A stretch of DNA of 64,000 nucleotides from Musa acuminata AAA Group (Eukaryota > Streptophyta > Magnoliopsida > Zingiberales > Musaceae), in contig NC_088345.1 of NCBI RefSeq assembly GCF_036884655.1, positions 29,909,001 to 29,973,000 of the forward strand, given 5' to 3'. Under the pieces are notes generated by a model. It was not told where the DNA came from. It worked only from the letters and a program-made list of their open reading frames with translations, and did not search any database. The stretch's first letter is position 1. Every line of letters begins with the position of its first letter. Positions 23,491 to 36,600 of this stretch are shown piece after piece. Position numbers and translations under genes: made by a program.

Positions 23491-23894
23491 TGATTTCCTA
23501 TTACAAATATTATGAATTTTTCAAACTAATTATGGGGTCGTACATTATGAGACCATAGGAAGATGAGTTTATCATAAAAAGTATTTATTTATATATACAT
23601 GCAATATAGGAGTTTATGCAGATGTTATAACGGTAAAAGCATATCATTTTATTTGTCATTTATTGATCCAGCAATGGGGAAAGCATGTCACTTTGTTTAC
23701 CAATTAAAATATTTTAAATTGATCCACTTTTCCATTATGTTATTCTAGGGTAACCTTATATATTAATATGGCATTGTTGTTGGATTCCTTAATTGAATCA
23801 AATTAGTTGGATAAAAATTTTTAAATATATAAAAATTCTGCATTAAGATAAAAATCTATAAAAATTAAAATTTTATATATATATATATATATAT

Positions 23895-25320
23895 TTCTCC
23901 CCCGCAACCCCTGCTTCTTCCCACTTTCTCCCTTACCCCTCCACCTCCCCCCTACTCTCTTCCCCCTCCCCTCTTCCACCTCTCACTCTCGTACTTCCAC
24001 CTCCTCCCCCACTCTCCTCCTTTTTCTCTCCCTCGCCTCCTCCACTTCCCCCTTGCCCTTGGTCTCCACCAACTCCATTCCTCCTCCCCCACCTCCTGTT
24101 ATTTGACGGATGTCACTCGACAATCCAACATATGTAGATAAGGGCATCACTCTTCAATGCTACTCGTCGCTCGAAGAGAATGAAAAAGGAAAAAAAAAAA
24201 AATGAACATTTACAGAGAATCTTTAGAATATTAAAAATTTTAAAAATGAGATTGTAAATAACAAAGAGGGGGTTACAAATAAAAATCTCTAATAAAAAAT
24301 ATGTAATTTATCGAAAAAAATTCTCATAATCACTTTTTATTAGAAAGCACCCCTCTATTGAAAATTTATCATATATCTATTTTTTTTCTAAATTTTAATT
24401 TATCCCTAATCTTTGTAATTTTTCTGTAACTATTTAAACTGATTTACATCAATGTATCTTTATAATATTTTCCTCTTCCTAAGCCTTGTTTCTCTTCTCC
24501 GCCTCCTCTCACTTCTCTTCGGTTGTCTTCTTCTTCTTCTCTGCCACCTCCCCTTCTTCTACCACTTCTTCCTCCTCCCCTTTTGCTACCCCTATCATTG
24601 CATAACTTTTCATAGCTATAAATATGATTAATTGGTCCCATGTTCCTAAATTAATAAATGGGGATACTTACCTTTTAGTTAATTTTGCTCGCTAGGGCTC
24701 TTTCCCAAACTTGGGGAAGTATCTTTTTCTTTTTTAAAAAAATAGATCAATTATTTCTTTATCCCTAATTTTAATAATATTTTCTTAAAATTTTGAATTA
24801 GCTTGATTAATGAATCCATTCAAAATTTTCTAAATGGTCGTCCCTCCTCCTCCTCTATCACCTCCTCCCTTCACGCCTTCTCCTCCACTACCCTCTCAAT
24901 CTACTCACTCCCCCTTCCCTGCACTCCTCTATCTCCTTCTCCTCCTTCCCTCTACCTTCTCGCTCTTCTACTCCTCCTTCCCTTTGCCTCCACCTTCTCA
25001 CTCTCCTCTTTCTCCTCACCTTCTTCTCTTCCTTCTCCTTCTCTCCTTTTCCTCTTCTATTGCTAAAGTTTTCATAATTATAAATGTGGATAACTAGTCC
25101 CACATTCCTAAACCAACAAATTAAATAATTTTGTTCATTGGATGCCCTCTTCCTCCTCTGCCTTCTTGTTCTCCCCCTTCTCCTACTTCGCCTCCTCCTA
25201 CTCTTACTCATCATTCCACTCCTCTTTCTGCTTGTCCTCATCCTCCTCTTTCGCCTCCCTCTCCTCTTCGCCCTTCACCTCCACCACCTCATCCTCCTCA
25301 TTCTCATAATTTATACACAA
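23895..25320. repeat. CT-rich tracts within a duplicated AT/CT module
   Basis: Four pyrimidine-rich blocks (about 23895-24100, 24480-24590, 24838-25060, 25140-25310) made of CCTCCT/CTTCTC. Those after 24480 alternate with a repeated segment containing TTTTCATA(G/A)(C/T)TATAAAT...TAGTCCCA(C/T)(A/G)TTCCTAAA (24607-24660 and 25069-25125), which suggests a duplicated module. Open frames on both strands here are compositional. Confidence 0.65.
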
Positions 25321-25374
25321 GTCATTATTACACTTCAAAATGAATTAAAATTCATTCATTCATCCAACTTATAA

Positions 25375-25950
25375 AATGTGTCAATTTCAATAAAAAGAAT
25401 ATTAAATTCATCATGAAATGAGAAAAAAAATAGTACAACCATTGTTAGAATTATGTTTAAGTGGAATTATCAAAATTTAAGATAGTTTCATAAAACTTGA
25501 TTTCATTACACAAAGAAACAAATTGAAATAATTTTATGCATTGAACATATTAAAAAAATGCCAATTTTGATAATAATTCATCATAAAATGAACAAACCAA
25601 TACAACCATTGTTTGAATTATGTTCAAGTAGAATGATGAAAATTTGAGAAAGTTTGATCCAAGTTGATTTTGTTACACTAAAAAGGAAATTGAAATAATT
25701 TTGTGCACAACATATAAGAAACATGCCAATTTTGATTAAAAAAATCCTAAAGTTATCATAAAATGAAAAAAAATCATTACGATTCTCGTTAGAATCATGT
25801 TCAACTAGAATTATAAAAGCTTGAGATGATTTGGTCAAAGTTAATCTGTTAGACTAAAAAATAAACTCAAAATGTTTTTGTTGAAAGAACTTGCCTAAAA
25901 ACATATCAAATTGGATAATCAATTATTTCAAATTCAGCATAAAATAGACA
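25375..25950. repeat. Tandem array, ~175-bp monomer, about 3.3 units
   Basis: Units start at about 25375, 25553, 25727 and 25900. Each opens with a CCAATTTTGATAA-like string, followed by TCATAAAATGA, a conserved GTTAGAATTATGTTCAA stretch and GAAATAATTTTGTGCA. AT-rich and satellite-like. Confidence 0.75.
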
Positions 25951-26126
25951 TAGTAATAATGGTTTTCCACCGATGTACCAGTTATCTTGTCATTGAGCTT
26001 GGTGTTTATTGATCTCTTATCCTTACTGGTTTTCCTTCAACATCACCCCATATCTTCCGTTGCCTCATGCACAGACTATCTCCTGGCAAAGCATTTTTTG
26101 TTTCATAGAGTTCCACCAAGCTTGTA

Positions 26127-26390
26127 TGGACGACATTGAGATGCATCTCGGTCTTCATAGAAAAATTCGTTAGCGGTTTCAGATGAGCAATTGTTGCGCC
26201 ATGCTCTCATCGGACAAATACCACAACATCTCAATCTTAATAGAAAAACTCTCTAGCGCTTCTGGATGAGCAATCGTTACGCCATGCCCTCACAGGACAA
26301 ATACCACAACATCTGAGTCTTAATAGAAAACCTGGCTAGTGCTTTCAGATGAGCAATCATTGCATACCTCGGTCTTATGCAGCAGATAAT
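26127..26390. repeat. Tandem array, ~83-bp unit, three copies
   Basis: Three units with anchors ATCTCGGTCTTCATAG (26144), ATCTCAATCTTAATAG (26228) and ATCTGAGTCTTAATAG (26311), each followed by AGATGAGCAAT(T/C)(G/A)TT. Spacing 84 and 83 bp. Confidence 0.8.
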
Positions 26391-26399
26391 AAAAAGAAA

Positions 26400-27554
26400 C
26401 CCAAATTTGATCTTCCATGCGAAATAATTCTTCACGTGTATGGCCACAATTGAAATCTCTTGCTGTTATATGATTGCAACTCTCACCGGTGCACTACTCG
26501 TCTCACACGAGGAAGCTGATGTGGAATCTGTTAAGGCAATAATGACAAATTTATCCTTTGCTCATGATAAAATTATGAAGTGGCAATATCTATCACTGGT
26601 GACTGCCAAGAAGAGTAAGAGAAGCTCCGCAATATAGTTGCTCCCATCTCAAAAATACTTTTACAGAATTTCATAGGAAAATTGGAGCCTACAACTCTGT
26701 TGTATGTTTTTGTTATGAGTATCTTTCTTACCTGATGTGAATTCGCAAATCATCTTCGGAAGTTAAAAATAAACATGATTGAGCTATAAAGCACTTGTGC
26801 CAACTACTTGCCATCTCCTTCAGAAAGGTGCTAATAACATCTTCAGACAAGTTTAAAAAAAAAAAAAGCAGGCTGCTGACTGTGGGAAAACTATGACAGC
26901 GGCAACGTTAAGGATTGATTGGAATGTGGTCTCCCAGTCACATATGAGCACTCTTATGATACTGCTTGCATTTCCCTAAAAGGTAATGCTCCTTTAGTAG
27001 AAGTTTTAAAAGAAATTTAATGGTGGCCAACTATATAGAAATAAGTTGCTAACTCTGTTTCTAATCCTTTAATCCATGGGTTAGAGAAACTAGAGCAACG
27101 ACATCAAGTCAGACGACCAAGACTTTCTACTCCCAAATAGATTTGGGAGCAAATAGCCATTGTTACTGGTTTCATTTAATCTCAAAAAGATTAAGATGTG
27201 ATTTGCGTAACCAAAGAACTGGCTATCAACATCTGCACATGTCAATTTAAGGTCCAAAACGCTTGATGTCATTGCATATTCCAGCAACAGTGGTCAGTTT
27301 ACTTGTGGCTAGAAGAAAAAAAAAAAAGTTCACTGATGACAGTCTTCTTCTAGCTATGGTAAACAAGGATGATAAAAATTACAAAAGCCTGTTTTGGATA
27401 CTGTACAAAAAAGAAATCTTATATTACACAATTGTAATTTAAAATAATTTTGTGCTTACTCTTAAACAACTTACAACAGATTACCAGATATATTATTAAA
27501 AATCACAAGAAAAGCCACTACATACCAGAAGCTGGTGAGATTTTGTTTCCTAAG
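26400..27554. other. Region downstream of TTL, no assigned gene
   Basis: Two short exon-like open stretches stand out: plus strand 26440-26637 and minus strand 27090-27287. Neither has a recognisable motif nor splice partners I can defend. The minus-strand one could belong to the TTL 3' UTR. Confidence 0.4.
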
Positions 27555-27620
27555 CTATAATGTGTTCCTGTTTTCTTTGACATGGCCATTAGGTACACAA
27601 TCTTCATCAGAGCGTACACA
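27555..27620 (-). CDS. TTL: Candidate last exon of TTL
   Basis: A strong acceptor (TTCTTTTCCTTGCAG|TGTGTA) opens in phase 0, as exon 5 requires, and encodes 21 polar residues before TAG. Intron 5 would be about 5.8 kb. Supported by splice-site quality and phase only. Confidence 0.5.
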   Translation of the reverse strand, partial: CVRSDEDCVPNGHVKENRNTL

Positions 27621-30600
27621 CTGCAAGGAAAAGAATGACAATAAAAATATGACGGTACAAGAAGCCCATGGCTACAAATGATATAAGAGGAATTACAAGC
27701 AGTGTATAGACAGATATAAGCAACATACCCTGACAACAAGCTAAAGTTATAGAATCTATGGTTGCAATACTTGTCCAAGAAATTGCATTACATAAAATAA
27801 TCAGCTGAAACAGAACTCCCAAAATTCTATTAACAAAAACACACAAGAAATTTGATTTATTTTCTCAACAATCGGGAGTTCAGTCAGAACCAATAACCAA
27901 ATAGTAATCATTATGTTCGCATCAAATGTTATGGTAATTTTTAAAAGTTCAAACTTGTGAAACTTCTCATTGAGCTAGCCTATTCCAAACAGATGGGACG
28001 TCACAGCTTGTTATTGTTGTATACTTCTCGTTCAAGAAAAATAATTATACTTAATACTGGAAAAGATTTACCCATCTTGAAATACATGTAACAAGCCACT
28101 TCAACAATTAAAATTAGTGCTCAAACAAAAGATCTCATATATGCCTTGAAGAAAATGGTGATGGTTATCAACTCTTAAAAATATTAGATACAGGGGAGGA
28201 ATACCATTCTCTTAAAGAACAATAAAGGGAAAAGGTCGATTACATGCCACCAAGAATAGATCCAAGGAAAACAATTCAGAAAGGAAAAAATGGCATCATA
28301 TTCCTTACGGAAATATTTCGATAACTTGATCGGATAACTGCATCATGTGAGACAGCAATGCAGATAAACATAATTATTTTTTTTCCACTGTTGAAGACAA
28401 GCTTAATATGTACTGCGGCCAGCCCTATTACCCATCATAAATGAAAGATGCCCAAAGGTGGAGCACTCAAATATGCAAGAGACGAGTAAAGGCAAGCTAC
28501 ACTTGGTTGATCCACATTAAATAATTCCAGCACTGTTTCCTTGATCTTCAAAGATTTAAATATGCTCCTCACTGAAAATGTATATATGTGTACAAGATTT
28601 GGAAGTCTCAAAAGGTATATATATGTACATTAGATTTGCCTGAGTAAATTTCCATTGTAATTGCGACTTTAAAGTTCTAAAACACTATCCATATATGGAT
28701 ACAATCCCCTTTAAAGTGTCTGGCTTTTATTCATCATCTATCATAATATATGAACAAAATTGGGATAATTAAGTGAAATAATAAATACTAAAAAACTCTT
28801 TTTTATGGTGAATCGCGGTAGGAAAGTATTGTCCTAAAAGGCTTATTGAACTGCTCCCAGGTAACAAAATTCTATTGTTCTTTGTGGCTTCTATTTTTTT
28901 ATTTTAGTAGTCAACCAAGCATATGTTTTACCTTCTAAAATAAAGATGTGGTCACTATCTGTTCCTTAGTGCATCCAATGGCCTCACAGGTCTTCTACCT
29001 GACAAAACCATCATCCCATAAGGGATCAGATCCACCATCAAAAGCAGAGAGGCCAAGTTGCTTGAATCACTAGTCTGGAGTTAACACCATGATTAGCTCA
29101 GTATGGCATACTCCACGATGTTGTCATTCCTGTAGCTGAAAGTATTACCTCATGCCATCTAGAACTTCATGAATATTTTGATGTGCATGCACAGCTTCAG
29201 GGCTGCCTGCAAGGTCGCTTGCTAGATTCAATGAAGTCTATGGAGGTTGAGAATTTTTTTTAAGACTAAGATTGCTCATGCAGAACTTAGAGAATCAGAG
29301 GAAGCTCATCATTCAGGTTCAATGGAGGAACTATAAGGCTGCATGAAGCAGTGGGATTATGTCCACTAACTCTACCACCTTAAGCAGTAATCTTCCCTAC
29401 AATATTACAACCAGATAATCACATACAAGGTTCTAAACTTATGATAACAAATCATACAACCTAATACACACAAGCTCATATCCATGGTCTGATAGCATAA
29501 AAGATTGTCGTTCCCCGAATTCAAAATCCACATAACAACAATATAAAAAAACATTACAATCTTCACAAGAATATCAAGAGTAAACAAAACTAATCCAGCT
29601 TATTAATAAAATAATATTCATGTCTTCTTTGTCACAATTCAAATATTCAATGACTAATTGTCTCTAACCGAAACACAAATATTAAACATCTTAGATGCTG
29701 CTACTAGCGGTAAACGATGATCTTTTCTCCTTTGAGTCTCGTATATTTTGCTGTCAAAAGACTACCCTGAAAATATAATACATAGATATAGTTCACCAAT
29801 AGTAGGGATCTTTGAAAATTTTTAAAATCCAGAATACAAATCTTTTTTAATCAAATGCATCAATTAATAAATTAAAATATCATATATATAATCATATTGT
29901 TTATCTAATATATACATAAATCTCATGCAATATAACATCATCTCACATGCATAATCGTCAAACATCTAGCATCATCAGTCAACAAAGACTGTCAGATGCT
30001 CTCCCGACAGTTGATGGAACGGTTTACCTCCTCAAAATGATTTTTATTCTCCACAAAATGATAGTTGATGAACCACACTCTCAACAACTTATGGAGTGGT
30101 ATCTCTCATCCGTCAAGATCAAGACATGTTCCTTCCAAAGGCTCATGGACAGCTCGATAATAATTAAACTGAATCATACCACTAGTACTAGCCACTATGA
30201 AACAAATGTGAAAAACTATCATCATCACATATCATATTTGTTATTTTTCATTTACATGGTCAAACAACCATTCATTTATTCATCACATAATACATCACGA
30301 ACTACCAGTAATGTCAAAGGCGTTAGGTGCTCATCTCAACGAATCAAGGCACTCGCCAATATAAAGATTAGGGGCTGTCAGGGAGAGAAAGATGCAGAGA
30401 AGGGGGGGTTTGTCAAGGGGAGGGGGGGGTTTTCAATGATGAGGTTGGTATACGGGGAAGGGTGGGATAGGGACAAGATGTGTGCTAGGGAGAGAGAGAA
30501 GCACGAGGGAGAAGCGACGACCAAAACTAGCAAAGTGATGGGGGAGGAGGCAGGGCCGCAACGGCTCTACTAGAAAGAGCGAGAGAAGAGGGACTATCAG

Positions 30601-33600
30601 GGGAAGAACATAGGGGACGAGTAATGACTGATACCAATAGAGGGTCGGAGGAGAAATGGCGATTGATTACCAAGGGAACGAGGGGGGCGGTGGTTGGGGG
30701 TAGACGATGGAGATGGATGCCCAAAGCCAATTGAGAAAAGCGGAGGGGAGAGGCGCACCACCAAGAGGGGGGGGGGAGAGAGAGAGAGAGAGAGGTATCG
30801 TCACTCATGAGATGGGAGGCACCACCTATGGTTTGCCTACCGACCATCGACTACCTTGCACATAAACCTAGCCATGGTTCAATAACTGAGAATCGAACTG
30901 ATCAAAACTAGAACCAGAATCGATCAATAATTCCATGATTCTGAACCAAACCGATCAATTTCAGTTCCACCCTATAACTAGAACTAGGCCGAAAAGAAGA
31001 AAAAAAATTAAGACAAACAGGTTCTATAGTTTAGCGGTTAGCACTTTAGAATTTGAATCTAGTGACTTTGGTTTAAAATAAATTCGGGTGGCACCATTTT
31101 ATTTTTTTTCATTGTTTTCCTCATCTTTCTCATCCTCCCCTCGTCTGCCCCCCTCTCCCCCTCCTTCGCTCATGCTAGAGATTGCATAGGCTTCTGACGC
31201 CATCCGATTCCCCTCCTCCTGCCACTATACTTTCTCCCAGTTCCCTAACCTCCTCTTCGTTGTCGTCACGGCCCCTACTGACGCCCTCCCCTCCTCCCGC
31301 TCCCATGTTGAGTCTACCCTCGCCTCTATCGCAGTAAACCCTACTTGTGTCATCGTTGCCCACGACCACCTCAAGCACCTCTCCCTCTTTATGTGTTGCG
31401 TGTTCACCGCCTCCACCCTCCCTGTTAGCTACCTCATTGATGCTCGCAATTAAGCAGGGAGGATCATTGTTGGTTGCCTTACACACACGAAGAGGAGGAT
31501 CACCAATGGGGTCACTCGTAGGGATCAGGTTTCCAACGGTATCACGGGTTTTGTTTTAGATCAGGCTTGGTTTGGTTAGACTACTGTTGATCTAACCAGG
31601 ATTGGGTCTAATCAGGTTTGAACCTGCTTGATCTGGTTCAGGTGCTCACTTGAGCCACCCAATACCTGGACCATGCCCGATTAGAACCTAAATCGAGAAA
31701 ATTGATTCTCGCCTCGCCTCACCCAGGCACCTAGGTGAGCAGCCGAGCACCATTAACGACCATGTTTATTATAGGAATCCATGATATGTTTTTAAATGCA
31801 TGACTTCTATACCGGCAAGGAAGTGCCAAATGAAAAATATTAACAAATTGAAATCATTAATAATCATAAATATGTTTTTAAATGCATCACTTTTCAATCA
31901 TTAATAAGTGCCCTCAAGACATAACAACAAAACAAACGGTGCAAGGCCTCCATGACCATGTGAAAATCAATAATCAAGTCAGATCTATAAAAGTTGAACA
32001 AAAATTTGAGCCAACATAAATTAATTTCGACCACCGCACAAGGATGCGCACTCTAGGTCGTGTTTGCTAAATTGCCCATTGGATCATGCCTGCACAAAAA
32101 GTCAGGCACATGATAACCCATTTGCACCTTGTCATGGTTGGATCAACCTAGTACAAGCCAGACAAGTTCATGTGCTTGAGCCGCCTAGCCCAGATTAATG
32201 TGGTCAATGTGGCAACACCTAGTTATAATGGACTGCTCAACATCGAGAACCAGATCCCCGCTCCAACTGTTTCGTGGCCTGGGCTGGCCTAGCCAGCACC
32301 CCACTTAGATCGGATCTAGGTCCGCCTGCATAGGCTGGAGTAGAAGTCACAGTCTCTTTGGAATCAGTCAGCACCCAAACTGGGTCTAACCCATTCTGGA
32401 CCTATGCTTGTGTCAAGTATGACCCGCACTCACGCTAGGTCTAACGTGCATCAAACCTATGTCGGCATCATGTTTGGCTCACACAAGAGCTGGGTCTAGC
32501 CAATAACCTAGGCCTGACTAGACTGGGGTTTGGACAAAGCACTCTTTTCTTATACAGATTATTCCAAAATTCAAAAATTAATAGTCAAAGATAGTTTCTT
32601 GCCAAATAATCTACAAATCATGTAACAAATGAATAACATTAGTCTAGTTTATTAATCATCAATCCATAATGCAAAACTTGATAACAATTGAATTTAAAAA
32701 TTAAATCAATAAAAAATTAGAATATGGAAATAATTCTCGAAATTAAAAAAAATCATGAATAGTCACATAATTAAAAGCATATAGAACAGAAATTAGTGAC
32801 ATACTATCAACATCAATTTAAATTCAACATCATGTCCAAAATCTAAAGCATAACATCATTGCCATAATTTTGTTTTTTATTTAAACTAAATTCATGTTTA
32901 TAAGATACAATTTCCAATCTTAGATGCACTTTCATAGGTATTGTATTTACTTAGAAGTTGGATAAAGTTAGATAAAGCTGAAAAGGTTCCTATATGCACT
33001 TTAGAAGTTAGATCAATAAATAAAGCTAAGCATCTCTTTGCTTGGTCAAGTAAACAAGTAAAGCCAGCCAACCAACCAGAGTTTCTTGGTAAGTGTGCAT
33101 CAGCAGCAATCACAAGCAAAAAGGTGGAACCACACTTATTTAGAGCATAGGCATGCTGCATCAATGACAAATATATTGAAGATGCATGACATTCACATGA
33201 TCCAGTTTTCATCTTATATATCTATTCATGTAACAAAACAAAATCTTGTGCAGCACCTACTGAACTTATTCATCTATTCATATATCAAATTGCATTATAA
33301 AAAGGTAAAAGGCATATTTTAAATTATAACAAATCTTTTATCTGCCTATGAGCACATAGTGAACTTTTGAAAATAGAAAAACTGACAAGAAAGCAAAGCA
33401 TAGTCGAAAGCATGGGAGGCAGTGATCCTACCATTCGTTTGCTTATGTAGGGATGTATCTTAGATGAAAACCCTGATGGACTCTCATTCTCATGAAGTTT
33501 CCTCTTCTCCAGTTCAAATTCTTTTCGAGATTCCTTCCTGGTACCTGCTTGCCAAACTCTACCAAAATTAGGAAGCCAGTTAGCATCACAACTTTTTGGA

Positions 33601-36600
33601 AGAGTCTCTCCCCTCTTCTCCATCTCAAGCTCAGCTCTTCTTTTATCTGCCCATGCTGCTCCCACACGTTTTGGATTCAGCTTTCTTGACTTCCCAGTGC
33701 TAGATGATGGAAGCGCAAGTCTATAAACATTTGGATCGTTATTTGCCATATTTTCTTCACTTATTTCTAACCAAGGAGGTGGAGCACCAGTATGCATATT
33801 TGCTTGACAGGCTTCAGCAGGCAATGATATTGGCGTGAAATTCTGCAATACTATACACCAGAAGAAAATGATAGTTTTCAGCAACTACAACAGGTATATT
33901 CCTGATAACCAAGACAATTTTTAAGAAAAAATATTCTGGAACAATAAATACCCTCGTTGGAGCCCCCATTAGAATCAGTCCTTTGATCCTGATGCACAAA
34001 AGATAACATCAATATTTTTCTACATACAGATTAAGTTTACAGAGGCAATATAATATGAGGCATTAAGTAAGCAATTATGATCTTAGATCTATAGCAAGTG
34101 CACATTAGAGTGTCTCCTACAGCTTTTTAACCAATTCTCCCAAAAGTTCAAATAATTTGCAAAAAAAAATTCAAAAACTTGATCTACAAACAAAGGTATT
34201 AGACGGATGAAAGTTCTTGAAAAAAGGACATGAAAGGACACATGAAAGTTCTCAAAATGAAAAATAGAATAGGTGAAATGGTTCCAAAATTTATCACTAA
34301 TATTGTAATACTTTAAACGCCAACACATGTATTAAAAAGAGAAATGAACATTTGATTGCATATATCAGCCGACTATATCAGCGTTTTTTTCTGCATATAA
34401 GAAAAGGCCAAAAAAGCATCAAAATGTCAAATTACTGGGAGAAAATTTGACCGCACACTAGAGAACTAATGTTACTAGATGTGGATAGAAAATAACAGGT
34501 TAACAAAGAAGAACAGAAAAATCAAAGATAACTGTTGGTGGAGTAGTGAGATACAAAAAGCTATCAGCCAAATAATATGTTAGTTCAGGAAACTTCAGAA
34601 TACCAACAACCTTATAGATAAAAATTACCAGACAAGAAACAAAAAAAGAATCAGCAAAACAACATTTAAGGCCTGTAATACTACTCTTTACTCAATTTTA
34701 GCACTAGAGATGAACAGTATGACATATGGAGTTGATAATTGAGGGTAAGGGAGACTAGCCATTTAGGTTGAGTACAATGCATAACCATGAAGCCTGAAGG
34801 ATTCTGATGAAACTTGAAAGCAAATTAGACCGAGAACAATTATGAAGGAGATCTAGACTTGGCGGTGCTTTCTTTTGCTAGAGAATATTTTGCTGTCTGC
34901 ATAACCGATGCATTTATCTCAAAGGGGAGTTCAGACACTTCTGGATTTGGATTCAATCATTGTTGAGTGAACAAAGCCAAGTCAGTAGCCCACTTGAGAG
35001 ATGTGTGAAACCTTAAGCGGCCAAGAAATGGATGTGTGCCAAACTGATTTAGGACTAAAAAAAGGCAGAACATGGATCCATACAGGAAGAAGATATTTTT
35101 CATGATTCAGTAACAAAAGTCATGATGATAGTAAGAGCTAGATGATAATAAATAAATAGATTGTAGGTTTGTTAAAAGCAAAGTTTATAAAACGGAGATA
35201 TGGGTTGGTACAAGCTGGTTTATTCTGGAACACACCCCAATATAAAATGAATAATTTTGAAAATCATCTTAGTTCTATGCCAAGAATATAGATTACAGAA
35301 ATCTTTGCTTAGCAAGATTTACAGATGGAAAAGATTACTGACAAGAGTGAATAGAGTGGGTTTTGCTGGCTAAGAAAAATATGTAATAGAGTTCAAGCAA
35401 TCATTAGCAGTGTCAAAGGAAGAATTGTAAACTTTGGAAAAGAAGAGTCAATTAATTACTAGTGTCCAAACAATGATTAAACCAAATGACTCTCCGGCAA
35501 AAAAAAGTTTATTCCGGCATCAACCTGAAACTAAATGTTAATTTGCACTGTAACCAAATAGCAGACTCTATTTACTGATAATTATTTTAATTTTGGAACA
35601 ATGGTTCTGACTTAAACAGAGAAAAAACTGTAGAAGAAAAGGGTTCCCAAATAAGTAGAACAGTCAGTGAACCTTTGATTTCAACAAGGCCCAAAAACTT
35701 TAGTTTTGAAATTTTCACTATTTTATGATCAGTTCCCTAAAGAAGATTTGAAAATTGGTAGCCAGTATTCAGCAATTTATGCTAACAAACATGGAAATAA
35801 GAGAAGTTAAAAGCATAAAACAAGAGAAAAACAGAGTATATTCAAGAAAAAAATGAAATGAGTGCAAAAAAAACATTTACATGCTTAATCAGAAATTAAA
35901 TGTATTTTGTTGATCGTCTCTTTGCCAGAGCTTCTTTCAGATGTCCACCCTTATCAATTTAGAAAGCATGAAATTTTATGCCTTTGATTTGATTACGCAA
36001 CAATCATTATGATAAAATGAACTGAAATGAAGAGTCAACAGTGAAAGGATGGTATCTATTAGGTATAGTTTGCCATACTTGGACACAAATTGATAATAAG
36101 TCGATAATACTGATTGGAGTCGACACAAAAAAGCTTGAAGGATTCACTTTTGGCTACCATTTAGTGATCAATATCAGGCTCGTGATCAGATTGGATGATA
36201 TAAACAGGCATGCGTCACATACCCTTGACTGCAAATAGGATCATCATATAGAATTTTCTAGGATTGACTAAGTATTCGATATAGGTTGACGGTATTAGAT
36301 ATTTACTATAGAAATAAAATAAGAAAAAGATAGTAGAAAAAATTACTAGGACTAGATGGTGGAATTTTAAAGATGATAATGTAAATACTTTCAAGAATAA
36401 GATGAAAAGAAAGATGACTTCAAACTTAACTAAAGATAATATTAATATTATTTGGACTACGATGACTAATAAGATTATGGGTTTAACAAAGAGATTCTTG
36501 ATGAAACTAAAGGTAGATATGTAACCTTAAAAGAGAGTTGGAGGTAGTGTAAAGAAATTCAAAAAACTAATTTTTATCAAAAGATCATGATTTAAAGATT

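Larger units (their letters stand above)
30313..31770. mobile_element. Decayed CAGTG-family-like element carrying a PMEI fragment
   Basis: The left end CAGTAATGTCAAAGGCGTTAGG aligns with the CAGTG family start; the right end near 31710-31770 (CTCGCCTCGCCTCACC, GGCACCTAGGTGAGC) aligns with the family right end. Terminal repeats and target duplication are eroded, so the borders are approximate. The interior holds G-rich tracts (30400-30790), a tRNA-Gln-like relic and a PMEI-like fragment. Confidence 0.45.

Noticed and set aside
24803..25374. Pro/Ser/Leu-rich open frames
   Set aside because: Produced by CT-rich tracts; similar frames appear on the opposite strand.
27090..27287. Exon-like minus-strand stretch
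   Set aside because: Codon-like pattern but no motif, no defensible splice sites and no neighbour exons; possibly TTL 3' UTR.
29947..30573. 208-residue open frame on the plus strand
   Set aside because: No recognisable domain, composition drifts into G-rich low-complexity sequence of a decayed element, and it lies antisense within a TTL intron.
36041..36238. 65-residue plus-strand frame upstream of the LINE
   Set aside because: Could be a worn endonuclease part of the LINE but I could not identify conserved residues, so it is left outside the called element.
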